Positions 9,509-17,011 of a DNA stretch of 64,000 nt are shown one piece after another. The DNA is from CAZYQW01 sp964649825 (GTDB taxonomy: Bacteria > Planctomycetota > B15-G4 > JADJEK01), in the NCBI GenBank assembly GCA_964649825.1, contig CAZYQW010000032.1:1-64000 (forward strand), read 5' to 3'. The notes below the pieces were generated by a model. It was not told the DNA's origin. It did not search any database and was given only the letters and a program-made list of their open reading frames with translations. Positions within the stretch are counted from its first letter, which is position 1. Every line of letters begins with the position of its first letter. The position numbers and the translations under genes are program-made.

Positions 9509-9784
9509 GATGGACCTCGCGTTCATCCGATGGTCCTACAGCCCCGCCGAGCGGGCTCGCCGCGAGGCTCGGGCCGGCGGGGCGCCGTCCCGACCGCGCG
9601 GAGGCGTGTCCTGCGCCCCGCTCGCGCCCGACGCGACCCACTCACCCTGGACCGATGATCACGCCCCGGTCTGGCGCTGGCTAAAGAGCCCGCGCCGGAC
9701 CTTCGGCGCCGCGCCGGCGCGGTCGAGCGCGGCGCGCGACAACGCGATCCACCCGACCGCACCGGCGATCCGCGACCGCCGTCG

Positions 9785-11083
9785 TCAGAGCGAATCGATC
9801 GTGAACGAGCAGCCCTCGGTCGCGTCGACCGCGACGAGGCTCGAGTTCAAGAACAGCCACTGCGTGAAGACGTTCAACCCGGTCGGCACGGCGGCCGGGA
9901 TCGGCAGCGGGATCGCCACGCACCCCGGCGCCGACGGCCCGAGCACGAGGATGAAGCCGGGCGGCGACGGATCGACCCAGATCGACGTGCCGAGCCCGAA
10001 CACGGGCCCGCAGAAGTAGCCGGGGCCGGGGACGCTCGTGTTCACGAGCAGCACCGTGAGCGTGCCCGCCGGCGCGCCCGAGTACTCGAGGCCGAACGTC
10101 GCGCTCGGCGTCGTCGACGCCCCGAACGTGCCGCAGCGCGCCGTCACGCGGTTCGTGCCGTACGTGATCCCGTGCGACGCGAACGCGAGCCCGTTCAACG
10201 GCGCGGGCGTCGGTGAGCAGGTGATCGGCGAGTAGAACGTCGGCGCGGCGATGGCGCCGGCCACGTCGATCGCCTCGATGGCGAAGCCGTCCGTCACGAA
10301 GAGCGCGGGCCGCCCGGGCGAGAGGATGCGACCCGACCCGGTGTCGAACGCGATCCCCTGGAGCACCGTGCCGAGCCCGCAGGCGGGGACCGGGAACGAC
10401 GCGCCGGCCACGCAGGTCGGCAGCGCGATGTTCGTCACGGTGCCGGAGTCGTCGCACGCCCACAGGCTCGCGCTGAGCGGATCGATGGTGAGGTCGGTCA
10501 AGAGGACGCCGGGTGGAACCGGTGCGAGGCACGGCCCGAACGCCAGCACCGCTCCGGCCGCGCTGCACGGCGGCGGCGGCGGGAGCAGCCCGGCGATGAG
10601 CCGGCCGTCGGTGATGTACAGCGTCGGAAAGCCGCCCGTGGCGAAGCCGAACTCGTCGAACCCCATGCCGGTGATCGGGCCGAAGCCGGCTCCGAGGAGG
10701 ACGGTCGGAATGCTGAAGAGATCGAGCGGCGTGCATCCGGGTGGAACGCCGCACGGCGTGTCGCCGACGTACACGCCGATGAGCTTGCCGTCGGTGACGT
10801 ACACCGCGTCCCGCATCGAGTCGTACGCGACGTCGCCGAGGATGCCGGGCGGCGGCGCGCCGGGCCCCGGCCCGAAGACGCCGCACATCGGCACGGTGAA
10901 CGGGCACGCGGTCACGATCGGGTTCGGGGCCCCGCACGCCCCGCCGGGCGCGGCGGTGAACTCCCACAGGAGCCCGCCTCCCGCGTCGTTGCCGTAGAAC
11001 GTCTGGCCGAAGAGCGGCGACGCGAACGTCGACGACAGCGCGAGAACGCCAAGGACCAGTCCACGCGAAGAGCACTGCGACAT
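9785..11083 (-). CDS. Secreted propeller-like protein of unknown function
   Basis: About 432 residues. The ATG follows GGAGGAG by six bases and opens with a signal peptide (cleavage near PLFGQ). The body has repeated segments with the pattern YVTDG / YITDGRLIAG / LFVTDGFAIEAID alternating with Pro/Gly and paired-Cys loops (for example PPGCTPLD, PACGLG), resembling an NHL- or SMP-30-like propeller stabilised by disulfides. The C-terminal 110 residues look like a variant of the domain shared by other secreted proteins here (aromatic-rich, ending TEGCSFTIDSL) but without the SNG signature. No enzymatic motif is recognised. It stands alone, with repeat-rich DNA upstream. Confidence 0.7.
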   Translation of the reverse strand: MSQCSSRGLVLGVLALSSTFASPLFGQTFYGNDAGGGLLWEFTAAPGGACGAPNPIVTACPFTVPMCGVFGPGPGAPPPGILGDVAYDSMRDAVYVTDGKLIGVYVGDTPCGVPPGCTPLDLFSIPTVLLGAGFGPITGMGFDEFGFATGGFPTLYITDGRLIAGLLPPPPPCSAAGAVLAFGPCLAPVPPGVLLTDLTIDPLSASLWACDDSGTVTNIALPTCVAGASFPVPACGLGTVLQGIAFDTGSGRILSPGRPALFVTDGFAIEAIDVAGAIAAPTFYSPITCSPTPAPLNGLAFASHGITYGTNRVTARCGTFGASTTPSATFGLEYSGAPAGTLTVLLVNTSVPGPGYFCGPVFGLGTSIWVDPSPPGFILVLGPSAPGCVAIPLPIPAAVPTGLNVFTQWLFLNSSLVAVDATEGCSFTIDSL

Positions 11084-11896
11084 GATGATCTCCTCCATCC
11101 GGGATGGGTTCCGGAGGGGCCGAACGACGCCGCGTATTCTACCGTCGCCCCCGCGCGCAACAGGGTCGCGGCCGCGATGGCCCGCCGCGCCGCGTTCGAC
11201 GTAGTTCCCGGGAACGGGCCGGCCGGACGCCGCGACCGCCCGATCGGAACCCGGGGGACGACGATCCGAACCGGCGACGCAACCCTCCAACGGGGTGGGC
11301 CGGATGGCGGGGGTGGCCGGGGTGGCCCGCGTTGGCGGGGTGACCGGGGTGACCCGCGTCGCCGGGGTGACCCGCGTGGCCGAGGACATGATCGACGCAA
11401 CCGTCGCGTTTCCGGCCTTCCTCGCGTCACCGCGGATCCCGACGCCCTCGGCGGGGACCCTTGCGCCCGTGGCAGGTGCTCGAGCGTGCGAAGGCCGGTG
11501 TGGCTCGCGTCGAACCCCTCGTGGGACGGAGGTGCGGCAGGACGATCCGACGATCCGGAGCCCGAGCCCGAGCCCGAGGACGTCCACGACGTGCTTCCGT
11601 ACGCCGCGGCGACGCGGAGCGATCACGTCGTGCCGCTCGAAGCTCGAAGCGCCGGTGCATGACGAGGCTCCGGCTCGCGATGGGGCATGGCGCCGTCGCC
11701 GTGATCGGCCATCGGGCTCGCTCGGGGAGCGCATCCTCGGCGACGTCCTCGATGCCCGCCGGCGAGCCGGTGGCGCCCGGGATGCGTCGAAGAACGGTCG
11801 CGTCGCGAACCCCCGCCGCGCCCGGGCTCCGCGACGGCGCTTCGCTCGTCCCTCGCGGCGCCGCGCTCCGCCGCCTGGAACCGGGAGTCCGGGGGC
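11084..11896. other. Non-coding gap with short tandem repeats
   Basis: About 810 bases between the secreted propeller gene and the diversified FGE-like gene. At 11296-11382 there is an imperfect tandem array built on units like GGGGTGACCCGCGT and GGGGTGGCC, giving spurious VAG/VTR-repeat reading frames. At 11823-11869 lies a copy of the conserved module found after each variable repeat. I saw no convincing gene, and all long reading frames here are Arg-rich shadows. Confidence 0.6.
11823..11869 (-). repeat. VR-downstream conserved module, copy 1 (non-coding)
   Basis: A segment of about 45 nt containing GGCGCCGCGAGGGACGAGCG, able to pair GGCGC with GCGCC, lies 62 bases beyond variable repeat 1. 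Near-identical copies lie 46 and 56 bases beyond variable repeats 2 and 3 (13371-13418 and 14353-14398), where they are translated as GARRREGRAS. No copy is seen next to the template repeat. Here it falls after the stop codon, so its conservation with the coding copies points to segmental duplication or to a DNA-level role. Known DGRs such as the Bordetella phage element have a hairpin just past the VR that promotes homing; equating this module with it is inference. Confidence 0.5.
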
Positions 11897-12769
11897 CTAC
11901 CGGCCCACCGGACTGACCCGCCCCTGACCTCGGGCGAGGCGGAACCCGATGCACGAGTTGCGGTAGCCGGGGTCGATCGCGAAGCGGAACGCCGACCGGC
12001 AGTACCTCGCGCGATCGAGCCACGAGCCGCCGCGAAGCACCCGTGACGAGCCTTCGAGCGAGAATCGCAGGTCCTTCCCTTCATCCAACACATCCACCCG
12101 ATCCGAACACCACTCCCACACATTCCCATGCATCTCGCGCAACCCCCAATCGTTCGAGGGCAGCGTGCCAACGTCGACCGTCGCTTCGCGGTACAGGCCC
12201 TTCTTGCCGCGCCCGTACGGGCGGTTCCCGTCGTAGTTCACCTGCTCCGTCGTGATCGTTCCGCCGAACGAGAACGGCGTCGTCGTGCCAGCGCGGCACG
12301 CGTATTCCCATTCCTCGTCGCTCGGCAGGCGGAGACTCAATCCGTCGACTTGCTCGTTCACGCGCTCGATGAACTGGACGGCGTCGTCCCAGCTCACGTT
12401 CTCGACCGGATGCTGCGGGCCACGAAACTCGCTCGGGTTCTCGCCCGTCACCGCCTCCCAAAGCGCCTGCGTGACCGTCGTCTCGCCGAGCCAGAGGCCT
12501 TCCGCGATCACGACGCGGCGCTGCACCTCGTCGGCGTATCGCCCCACCTCGTCCTCCGGCGATCCGATCGTGAAGACGCCGGGCGGGATCCAGCGCAGCC
12601 GATGATCGACCCCCGCCACGCGGAACGCCGCGAAGATGCCGTGGCGATCCTGTCCCCACGCGCGCGCCCACGCGGGCGCATGGCCCGAGACCAGGGGATG
12701 GCGGACCCGCGTCTTCACGGCGGCGAAGGCACCGCGAAGAAGAGCGCCGGCGAGCGTTCGACCGGGCAT
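11897..12769 (-). CDS. FGE/SUMF1-like (C-type-lectin fold) DGR target protein 1
   Basis: About 290 residues, last gene of the TIR/MoxR/FGE operon. After a short N-terminal stretch, one FGE-sulfatase-like domain runs from about residue 40 (WARAWGQDRHG, RWIPPG, GSPEDE) through WDDAVQFIERVN, RLPSDEEWEYACRAG, NYDGN and HGNVWEWC to VLRGGSW. Residues about 243-280 are variable repeat 1. In true FGE the catalytic Cys pair lies in RGGSFxCxxxxC; here the first Cys is Asp and only the second is kept, so oxidase activity is not expected and the fold probably acts as a ligand-binding scaffold, as in other DGR targets. The start codon lies inside the open frame left by the truncated accessory gene. Confidence 0.85.
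   Translation of the reverse strand: MPGRTLAGALLRGAFAAVKTRVRHPLVSGHAPAWARAWGQDRHGIFAAFRVAGVDHRLRWIPPGVFTIGSPEDEVGRYADEVQRRVVIAEGLWLGETTVTQALWEAVTGENPSEFRGPQHPVENVSWDDAVQFIERVNEQVDGLSLRLPSDEEWEYACRAGTTTPFSFGGTITTEQVNYDGNRPYGRGKKGLYREATVDVGTLPSNDWGLREMHGNVWEWCSDRVDVLDEGKDLRFSLEGSSRVLRGGSWLDRARYCRSAFRFAIDPGYRNSCIGFRLARGQGRVSPVGR
11931..12043 (-). repeat. DGR variable repeat VR1
   Basis: A 113-nt repeat at the 3' end of FGE target 1, exactly the same length as the template repeat at 12885-12997. In the sense orientation 14 positions differ from the template; 12 are template adenines and two are the adjacent GCG-to-GAT change also seen in VR2. The segment after the last variable codon (GGGTTCCGCCTCGCCCG, free of adenine) is invariant and is followed by AGGTCAGGGG, shared with VR2 and VR3, where the template has AGCGCAGGAG. 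Confidence 0.9.
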
Positions 12770-13308
12770 CCGCTCATCGGTCTACCCGCACGCCGGCGTC
12801 CGCTTTCTTTTCGTCGCACCGGCGAGCGGCGCGAGCCGGATGAGGGTCGGGTCAGGGGCGGGTCATCCAACCCTCTCCTGCGCTCGGGCGAGGCGGAACC
12901 CGATGTTCGAGTTGCGGTTGCCGGGGTCGTTCGCGTTGCGGTACGCCGACCGGCAGTTCCTCGCGTTCGCGTTCCACGAGCCGCCGCGAAGCACCCGTTG
13001 CGAGCCTTCGTGACCCTCACCTTGCGCAGGTCGCGCAGCCGCGCGTAGACCGCGAACTCGGGCTCGCTCAGCTTCTCGCGGTAGTCGACCCTCGGCCTCC
13101 TCCCGGCCGCCCCGAACGACGGCGGCGCCGCCGCCGCCCTCGTCGTCGCGTCGACGGTCGTGACGGCGAGGAGCCAGTGGCTGCACTCGCCCTGCGCGAC
13201 GAACTGGCGATCGACGGTCGAGACGCGATGGTTGGCGAGGAACGCGTTCAGCTCGGCCTCGGCCTCGGCCGGCTCGAACGCGGGGATGGTGAAGAAGCGG
13301 ACGCGCAT
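12715..13308 (-). pseudogene. Truncated DGR accessory (HRDC-type) protein gene running into the template repeat
   Basis: The gene starts four bases after the stop of the large FGE protein, with GGAAG upstream of the ATG. Residues 1 to about 95 ([11 protein letters not shown]... [12 protein letters not shown]... RLRDLRK) match, from memory, the N-terminal part of HRDC-domain proteins often encoded beside DGR reverse transcriptases. In intact relatives this is followed by a linker and an HRDC helix bundle. Here homology stops at RLRDLRK and the frame runs directly into the template repeat in a non-Asn frame ([11 protein letters not shown]), then on without a stop to 12715, inside FGE target 1. 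The encoded protein would be about 197 residues with a nonsense C-terminal half. It is interpreted as a deletion joining the accessory gene to the TR; the TR itself may still be transcribed. Confidence 0.7.
12885..12997 (-). repeat. DGR template repeat (TR)
   Basis: A 113-nt repeat that, read in the frame matching the targets, encodes an Asn-rich version of the target tail ([18 protein letters not shown], then [11 protein letters not shown]), with AAC at most of the codons that vary in the VRs. It contains 20 sense adenines. Across VR1, VR2 and VR3 there are 35 substitutions at 19 of these adenines and only four at other bases. The 3' flank reads AGCGCAGGAG, differing from the VR flank AGGTCAGGGG, as IMH* differs from IMH in studied DGRs. 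It lies outside any sensible reading frame, between the truncated accessory gene and FGE target 1. A reverse transcriptase gene would normally adjoin; none does. Confidence 0.9.
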
Positions 13309-13312
13309 CGGA

Positions 13313-16300
13313 TCACTTCCGGCGTTTGCGGCGGCGTGAAGAAGGCTTCGCGGGCGCCTCCGGCGCACGCCGGGACTCCGCAGCGGCGCTCGCTCGTCCC
13401 TCGCGGCGCCGTGCTCCGTCCTGTTCTCGTTCTTGGCTGGATTCCTGACCCGCCCCCTGACCTCGGGCGAGGCGGAACCCGATGCTCGAGTTGCGGGCGC
13501 CGGGGGCGTTCGCGAGGCGGGACGCCGACCGGCAGATCCTCGCGAGATCGTTCCACGAGCCGCCGCGAAGCACCCGCCTCGAGCCCTCGGTCGGATTGCG
13601 CACGATCTCTCTCCCCGTCCAGTCCACGCGATCCACGCACCACTCCCAGACGTTCCCGATCATGTCGTACAGGCCGAACCCGTTCGGAGCCTTCCGAGCC
13701 ACGGGATGGGTTCCCGCGCGCTTGTGATCGTACTGCTTCTTCGGCCAACCCCGGGAGTCCTCTCCATCCTCGAGCTCGAAGTCGACCCCGCTGTTCCCGC
13801 CGTACCAGGCGATGTCGTCGAGCACCGGATCGTCGTTATCGCCGCGGATCTCGAGCTCGCCCGCATACGTGCTCGTCGTCGTCCCCGCCCGGCAGGCGTA
13901 CTCCCAATCGCGCTCGGCCGGCAGATGGCAACGCAATCCCGATGCCTTCGCGACCTTCTCGAAGAACGCCTTCGTGTCGTCCCAGGTCACCTGTTCGACC
14001 GGTCGCGTCGCCGAACGGAAACGGCTCGGGTTCTTGCCCATCACCGCCTGCCAAAGCTCCTGCGTGCACGGCGTCTCGCCGAGCCAGAAACCGGAGGGAA
14101 CGATCTCCTCGCGGTGGTGCTCCCAGTCGTACCGCCCCACCTCCCCCTCCGGCGACCCCATCCAGAACCGCCCCGGCGGGATCCAGCGCATGCGGAACGA
14201 CACGTCGTTCACCTCGATCTCCACCCAGAGGCCGAACCGGTCGCGGCCGATCGCGCGCGCCCACTCGGGCTTCGTGATCGTGCCGGCATGCCAGTCGCCT
14301 TGGTCGGTCGCGATCGTGAAGCGACGCGCGACCCGGATCTCGGCGACCGGCGCGGACTCCGCGACGGCGCTCGCTCGTCCCTCGCGGCGCCGTGCTCCGT
14401 CCGGGCCGGTCGCCGGATCCGGCTCCCGACCTGGACCGGACTGCCCCTGACCTCGGGCGAGGCGGAACCCGATGCTCGAGATGCGGTCGCCGGGGGCGCT
14501 CGCGCTGCGGTACGCCGACCGGCAGAACCACGCGGACGCGAACCACGAGCCGCCGCGAAGCACCCGCTCCGAGCCTCTGGACGGCCCGGTCGGATCGACG
14601 GCCCGACCCGGCCCGTACTCGCCGAACCAATCCTGGCACCACTCCCACACGTTCCCGTGCATCTCGAACAGTCCCCACGCGTTCGGCGGCAGCGATCCCA
14701 CGCCCACCGTATGTTCCCGATACCGCCCCTTCGGGCCGTTCGCGTACGGGAAGTTCCCGTCGTAGTTCACGTCGTCGGGAGTCACGTTCGCGCCGAACGA
14801 GAACGGCGTCGTCGTGCCGGCGCGGCAGGCGCGGCAGGCGAACTCCCACTCGGCCTCGGTCGGCAGCCGCAGCTCGAGATCGGGGATCTCGCAGTTCACG
14901 GTCTGCACGAGACGCTGCGCGTCGTCCCAGCTCACCGAGTCGACCGGGCGCTGCGGACCCTTGAAGCGGCTCGGGTTCTTGTCCATCACCACTTGCCACA
15001 GCTCCTGCGTGACCGCGGTGTCGGCGATCCAGTAGCCGCGCGTCAGCGTGACCTCGTGCTGCGTTTCGTCGTCCCACCGTTCCGCTTCGTCCTCCGGCGA
15101 TCCCATCAGGAACGTCCCCGGCTCGATCCAGCGCATGCGCATGCGTACCCCGCGGATCTCGCAATCGGCCCAGATGCCGAACTCGTCCGCGCCCGACGCT
15201 ACCGCCCACGAGGGCGTCGTCGACTCCACCCCGCGGTCGTCGAGCTTCGGGAGGGCGAGCGCTCTCGCCGCGTCGATCGCCAGGCGCTGCGACGGCGCGC
15301 CGGCATCGTGGAGCACGAGCTCCGCGCCCGCCGCGGTGACGATCGCCAGCGCCGAGTCCTGCTCCTCCTCCAACCCGGCGCGCGGCACGACGAGACGCGG
15401 CGTGATCGTCCCCCCGCGTTGCTCGAGACGCCACGCGCGCGGGGCGGCTCGTTCGGGAGGCGTTGGTCTCCATCCCGGCGGCGGCTCCGCCGTATCGTCG
15501 ATCGAGCGTTCGTACTTCTCGAACAGGCGCACGAACACGGGGCCGAACTCGTCGTGCGTCTTCAGCGCGGCCGGAACGCGCACGCCGACTCGCCGCGACC
15601 AGTCGCCGAGGCCGGAGAGTTGCGGTGCATCTCGGGCCGCGACCCGGTTCAGGAACTCCAGCGCGGCCCGCACGTGCTCGGGGCTCGCGACGTCGGGGTC
15701 GCAGGCGAAGAGCGACATCGCCTCTTCGTGCTCGATCTCGCGCGGCGCGGCGGCGTGCCACTCGCGCATCAGGTCGGCGACGGCGCGCCGCTGCGCGAGC
15801 GCTTCTGATTTCCGCTCGACGCGAGCGAGCTCCTGCCAGTCGCGGTCGAGCGAGAGCGCGACGGCCGAGCTGCCGCCGACGGCGTCGTGCTGCCACGCGT
15901 CCACTTCGGTCGACGCGTCCGCCTCGTGCACGGTCAGCCGCAGCCGCACGGACCGCAGGAGCCCGGGCTCGACGCGCACGGCCGGCGCGAGCAGCCGCAA
16001 GAGCCGCAACGCGCGCAACTCGCGCTCGTCGAACGAGATGTCGTCGCCGTCCGATCGATCCCAGACCTGCGCGTTCCAGAGGTCGCGCGCGAAGCCAGGC
16101 CAGCGCGGGGTCGGGGCGGGGATCAGCGCGTGCAGGCGATGCCCGCGGCGCGCGAGCTCTTCGCCCCGGCGCCGCCACGCGGCCTGCACGATCGGGCCGG
16201 CGTACGCGCCGAGGTCGCCGAGGAGGAGGACGGGGACGTGCGGCGGGGGCGGCCGCGGCGCTCCGCCCTCAGCGCCGCGCCCGAGCGGCGCGCCCACCGC

Positions 16301-17011
16301 GCCGCGCCCGAGCGGCGCGCTCTCCGGGCCGGCGAGGTACGACCACTCGACGAGCGCGCGGTCGCCGAGGAGGCGCGCGAGCCGCGCGCGGAGGTCGTCC
16401 TGATCGTCGTAGAACGGAGTCAGCCGGGGATCGCGGTCGGCGAGGATCCAGACGCGCGGCGCGAGCCCGCGGTCCTTGCGGCGCGGGATGCGGCGGATCA
16501 GCTCGCCGCGGCTCCAGCGATCGACGAGCGCGAGGACGTCGATCTCGCTCTTGTCGCGCGTGCGCGACAGCGCTCGGCGCAGCCACGTCCAGAGGCGCGG
16601 CCACGCGAGGAGCGGCGGCGTAGCGGGCGGCCGCGCCGCGCGCGGCGTGCTGTCCGAGGCGCCGTAGATCGGCTCGGGCGGACGCGGCGCGGGGATCTCG
16701 CGCGGAGCGAAGCCGTAGACGACGTGGAACGGCAGCTCCTCGGGAACGTACTCCGGCTCGACGTCGGGAACGTCGCGCGCCTCGCGCTCGCCGCGCGGCG
16801 CGCCGGCCGGCACCGGCTTCCGATGTTCCGGGGGAGCCGGCCGCGCCTCGAACCCGAGCAAGCGCGCCGCGTCGCCGAACGCGTCGCCGGTGGCGTCGAT
16901 CGATACGTCGCGGGACGGGTCCCTGGACGCGTCCGCGAGATCGAGCGCGCGCACGAGATCGGCCCGTCCGAGCGTGCCATGACCCGCGAAGCTCCGCCCG
17001 CGAACGGTCAT
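13313..17011 (-). CDS. Tandem FGE/SUMF1-like DGR target protein 2 with conserved N-terminal region
   Basis: About 1232 residues; its ATG overlaps the MoxR gene stop as ATGA, so the two are translationally coupled. Residues about 85-400 contain ELPFHVV, a Pro-rich WPRLWTWLRRAL segment, VLALVDRWSRGELIRRIPRR, RVWILADRDPRLTPFYDDQ and VLLLGDLGAYAG. I recall this region from FGE-like proteins encoded next to MoxR ATPases; it may be a degenerate Rossmann/vWA-like module. Two FGE-like domains follow, about 600-858 and 903-1186. Each has RWIxPG, GSPE, LPxExxWE(Y/F)AC and HGNVWEWC or IGNVWEWC, and each ends in its own variable repeat (residues 816-853 and 1146-1183). The first catalytic Cys of true FGE is Ala or Asp, so a binding role is likelier than formylglycine formation. 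The tail is basic. Confidence 0.85.
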   Translation of the reverse strand: MTVRGRSFAGHGTLGRADLVRALDLADASRDPSRDVSIDATGDAFGDAARLLGFEARPAPPEHRKPVPAGAPRGEREARDVPDVEPEYVPEELPFHVVYGFAPREIPAPRPPEPIYGASDSTPRAARPPATPPLLAWPRLWTWLRRALSRTRDKSEIDVLALVDRWSRGELIRRIPRRKDRGLAPRVWILADRDPRLTPFYDDQDDLRARLARLLGDRALVEWSYLAGPESAPLGRGAVGAPLGRGAEGGAPRPPPPHVPVLLLGDLGAYAGPIVQAAWRRRGEELARRGHRLHALIPAPTPRWPGFARDLWNAQVWDRSDGDDISFDERELRALRLLRLLAPAVRVEPGLLRSVRLRLTVHEADASTEVDAWQHDAVGGSSAVALSLDRDWQELARVERKSEALAQRRAVADLMREWHAAAPREIEHEEAMSLFACDPDVASPEHVRAALEFLNRVAARDAPQLSGLGDWSRRVGVRVPAALKTHDEFGPVFVRLFEKYERSIDDTAEPPPGWRPTPPERAAPRAWRLEQRGGTITPRLVVPRAGLEEEQDSALAIVTAAGAELVLHDAGAPSQRLAIDAARALALPKLDDRGVESTTPSWAVASGADEFGIWADCEIRGVRMRMRWIEPGTFLMGSPEDEAERWDDETQHEVTLTRGYWIADTAVTQELWQVVMDKNPSRFKGPQRPVDSVSWDDAQRLVQTVNCEIPDLELRLPTEAEWEFACRACRAGTTTPFSFGANVTPDDVNYDGNFPYANGPKGRYREHTVGVGSLPPNAWGLFEMHGNVWEWCQDWFGEYGPGRAVDPTGPSRGSERVLRGGSWFASAWFCRSAYRSASAPGDRISSIGFRLARGQGQSGPGREPDPATGPDGARRREGRASAVAESAPVAEIRVARRFTIATDQGDWHAGTITKPEWARAIGRDRFGLWVEIEVNDVSFRMRWIPPGRFWMGSPEGEVGRYDWEHHREEIVPSGFWLGETPCTQELWQAVMGKNPSRFRSATRPVEQVTWDDTKAFFEKVAKASGLRCHLPAERDWEYACRAGTTTSTYAGELEIRGDNDDPVLDDIAWYGGNSGVDFELEDGEDSRGWPKKQYDHKRAGTHPVARKAPNGFGLYDMIGNVWEWCVDRVDWTGREIVRNPTEGSRRVLRGGSWNDLARICRSASRLANAPGARNSSIGFRLARGQGAGQESSQEREQDGARRREGRASAAAESRRAPEAPAKPSSRRRKRRK
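13371..13418 (-). repeat. VR-downstream conserved module, copy 2
   Basis: A segment of about 45 nt, 46 bases past VR2, translated as GARRREGRASAAAES at the C-terminus of the tandem FGE protein. It is almost identical to copies after VR1 and VR3 and keeps the GGCGC/GCGCC pairing potential. It is absent beside the template repeat. Confidence 0.5.
13464..13576 (-). repeat. DGR variable repeat VR2
   Basis: A 113-nt repeat coding for residues about 1146-1183 of the tandem FGE protein ([16 protein letters not shown] and onward). It differs from the template at 12 positions: 10 are template adenines and two are the GCG-to-GAT dinucleotide shared with VR1. Its 5' and 3' ends align base for base with the other repeats. 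Confidence 0.9.
14353..14398 (-). repeat. VR-downstream conserved module, copy 3
   Basis: A segment of about 45 nt, 56 bases past VR3, encoding GARRREGRASAVAES in the linker between the two FGE domains. It matches the modules after VR1 and VR2. Confidence 0.5.
14454..14566 (-). repeat. DGR variable repeat VR3 (internal)
   Basis: A 113-nt repeat coding for residues about 816-853, at the end of the first FGE domain in the tandem protein. It differs from the template at 13 positions, every one a template adenine, and keeps the template GCG where VR1 and VR2 have GAT. The current TR is therefore a perfect parent for VR3. An internal VR followed by a second complete VR-bearing domain in the same polypeptide is unusual. 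Confidence 0.9.

Noticed and set aside
11296..11390. VAG/VTR repeat protein in the GGGGTGACCCGCGT array
   Set aside because: The reading frame is a direct product of the tandem repeat, has no ribosome site or flanking domains, and equivalent frames exist on both strands.
12863..13186. Asn-rich reading frame covering the template repeat ([12 protein letters not shown]...)
   Set aside because: It reads like a C-terminal tail of an FGE protein but has no FGE domain before it; the Asn codons are the DGR template, not a gene.
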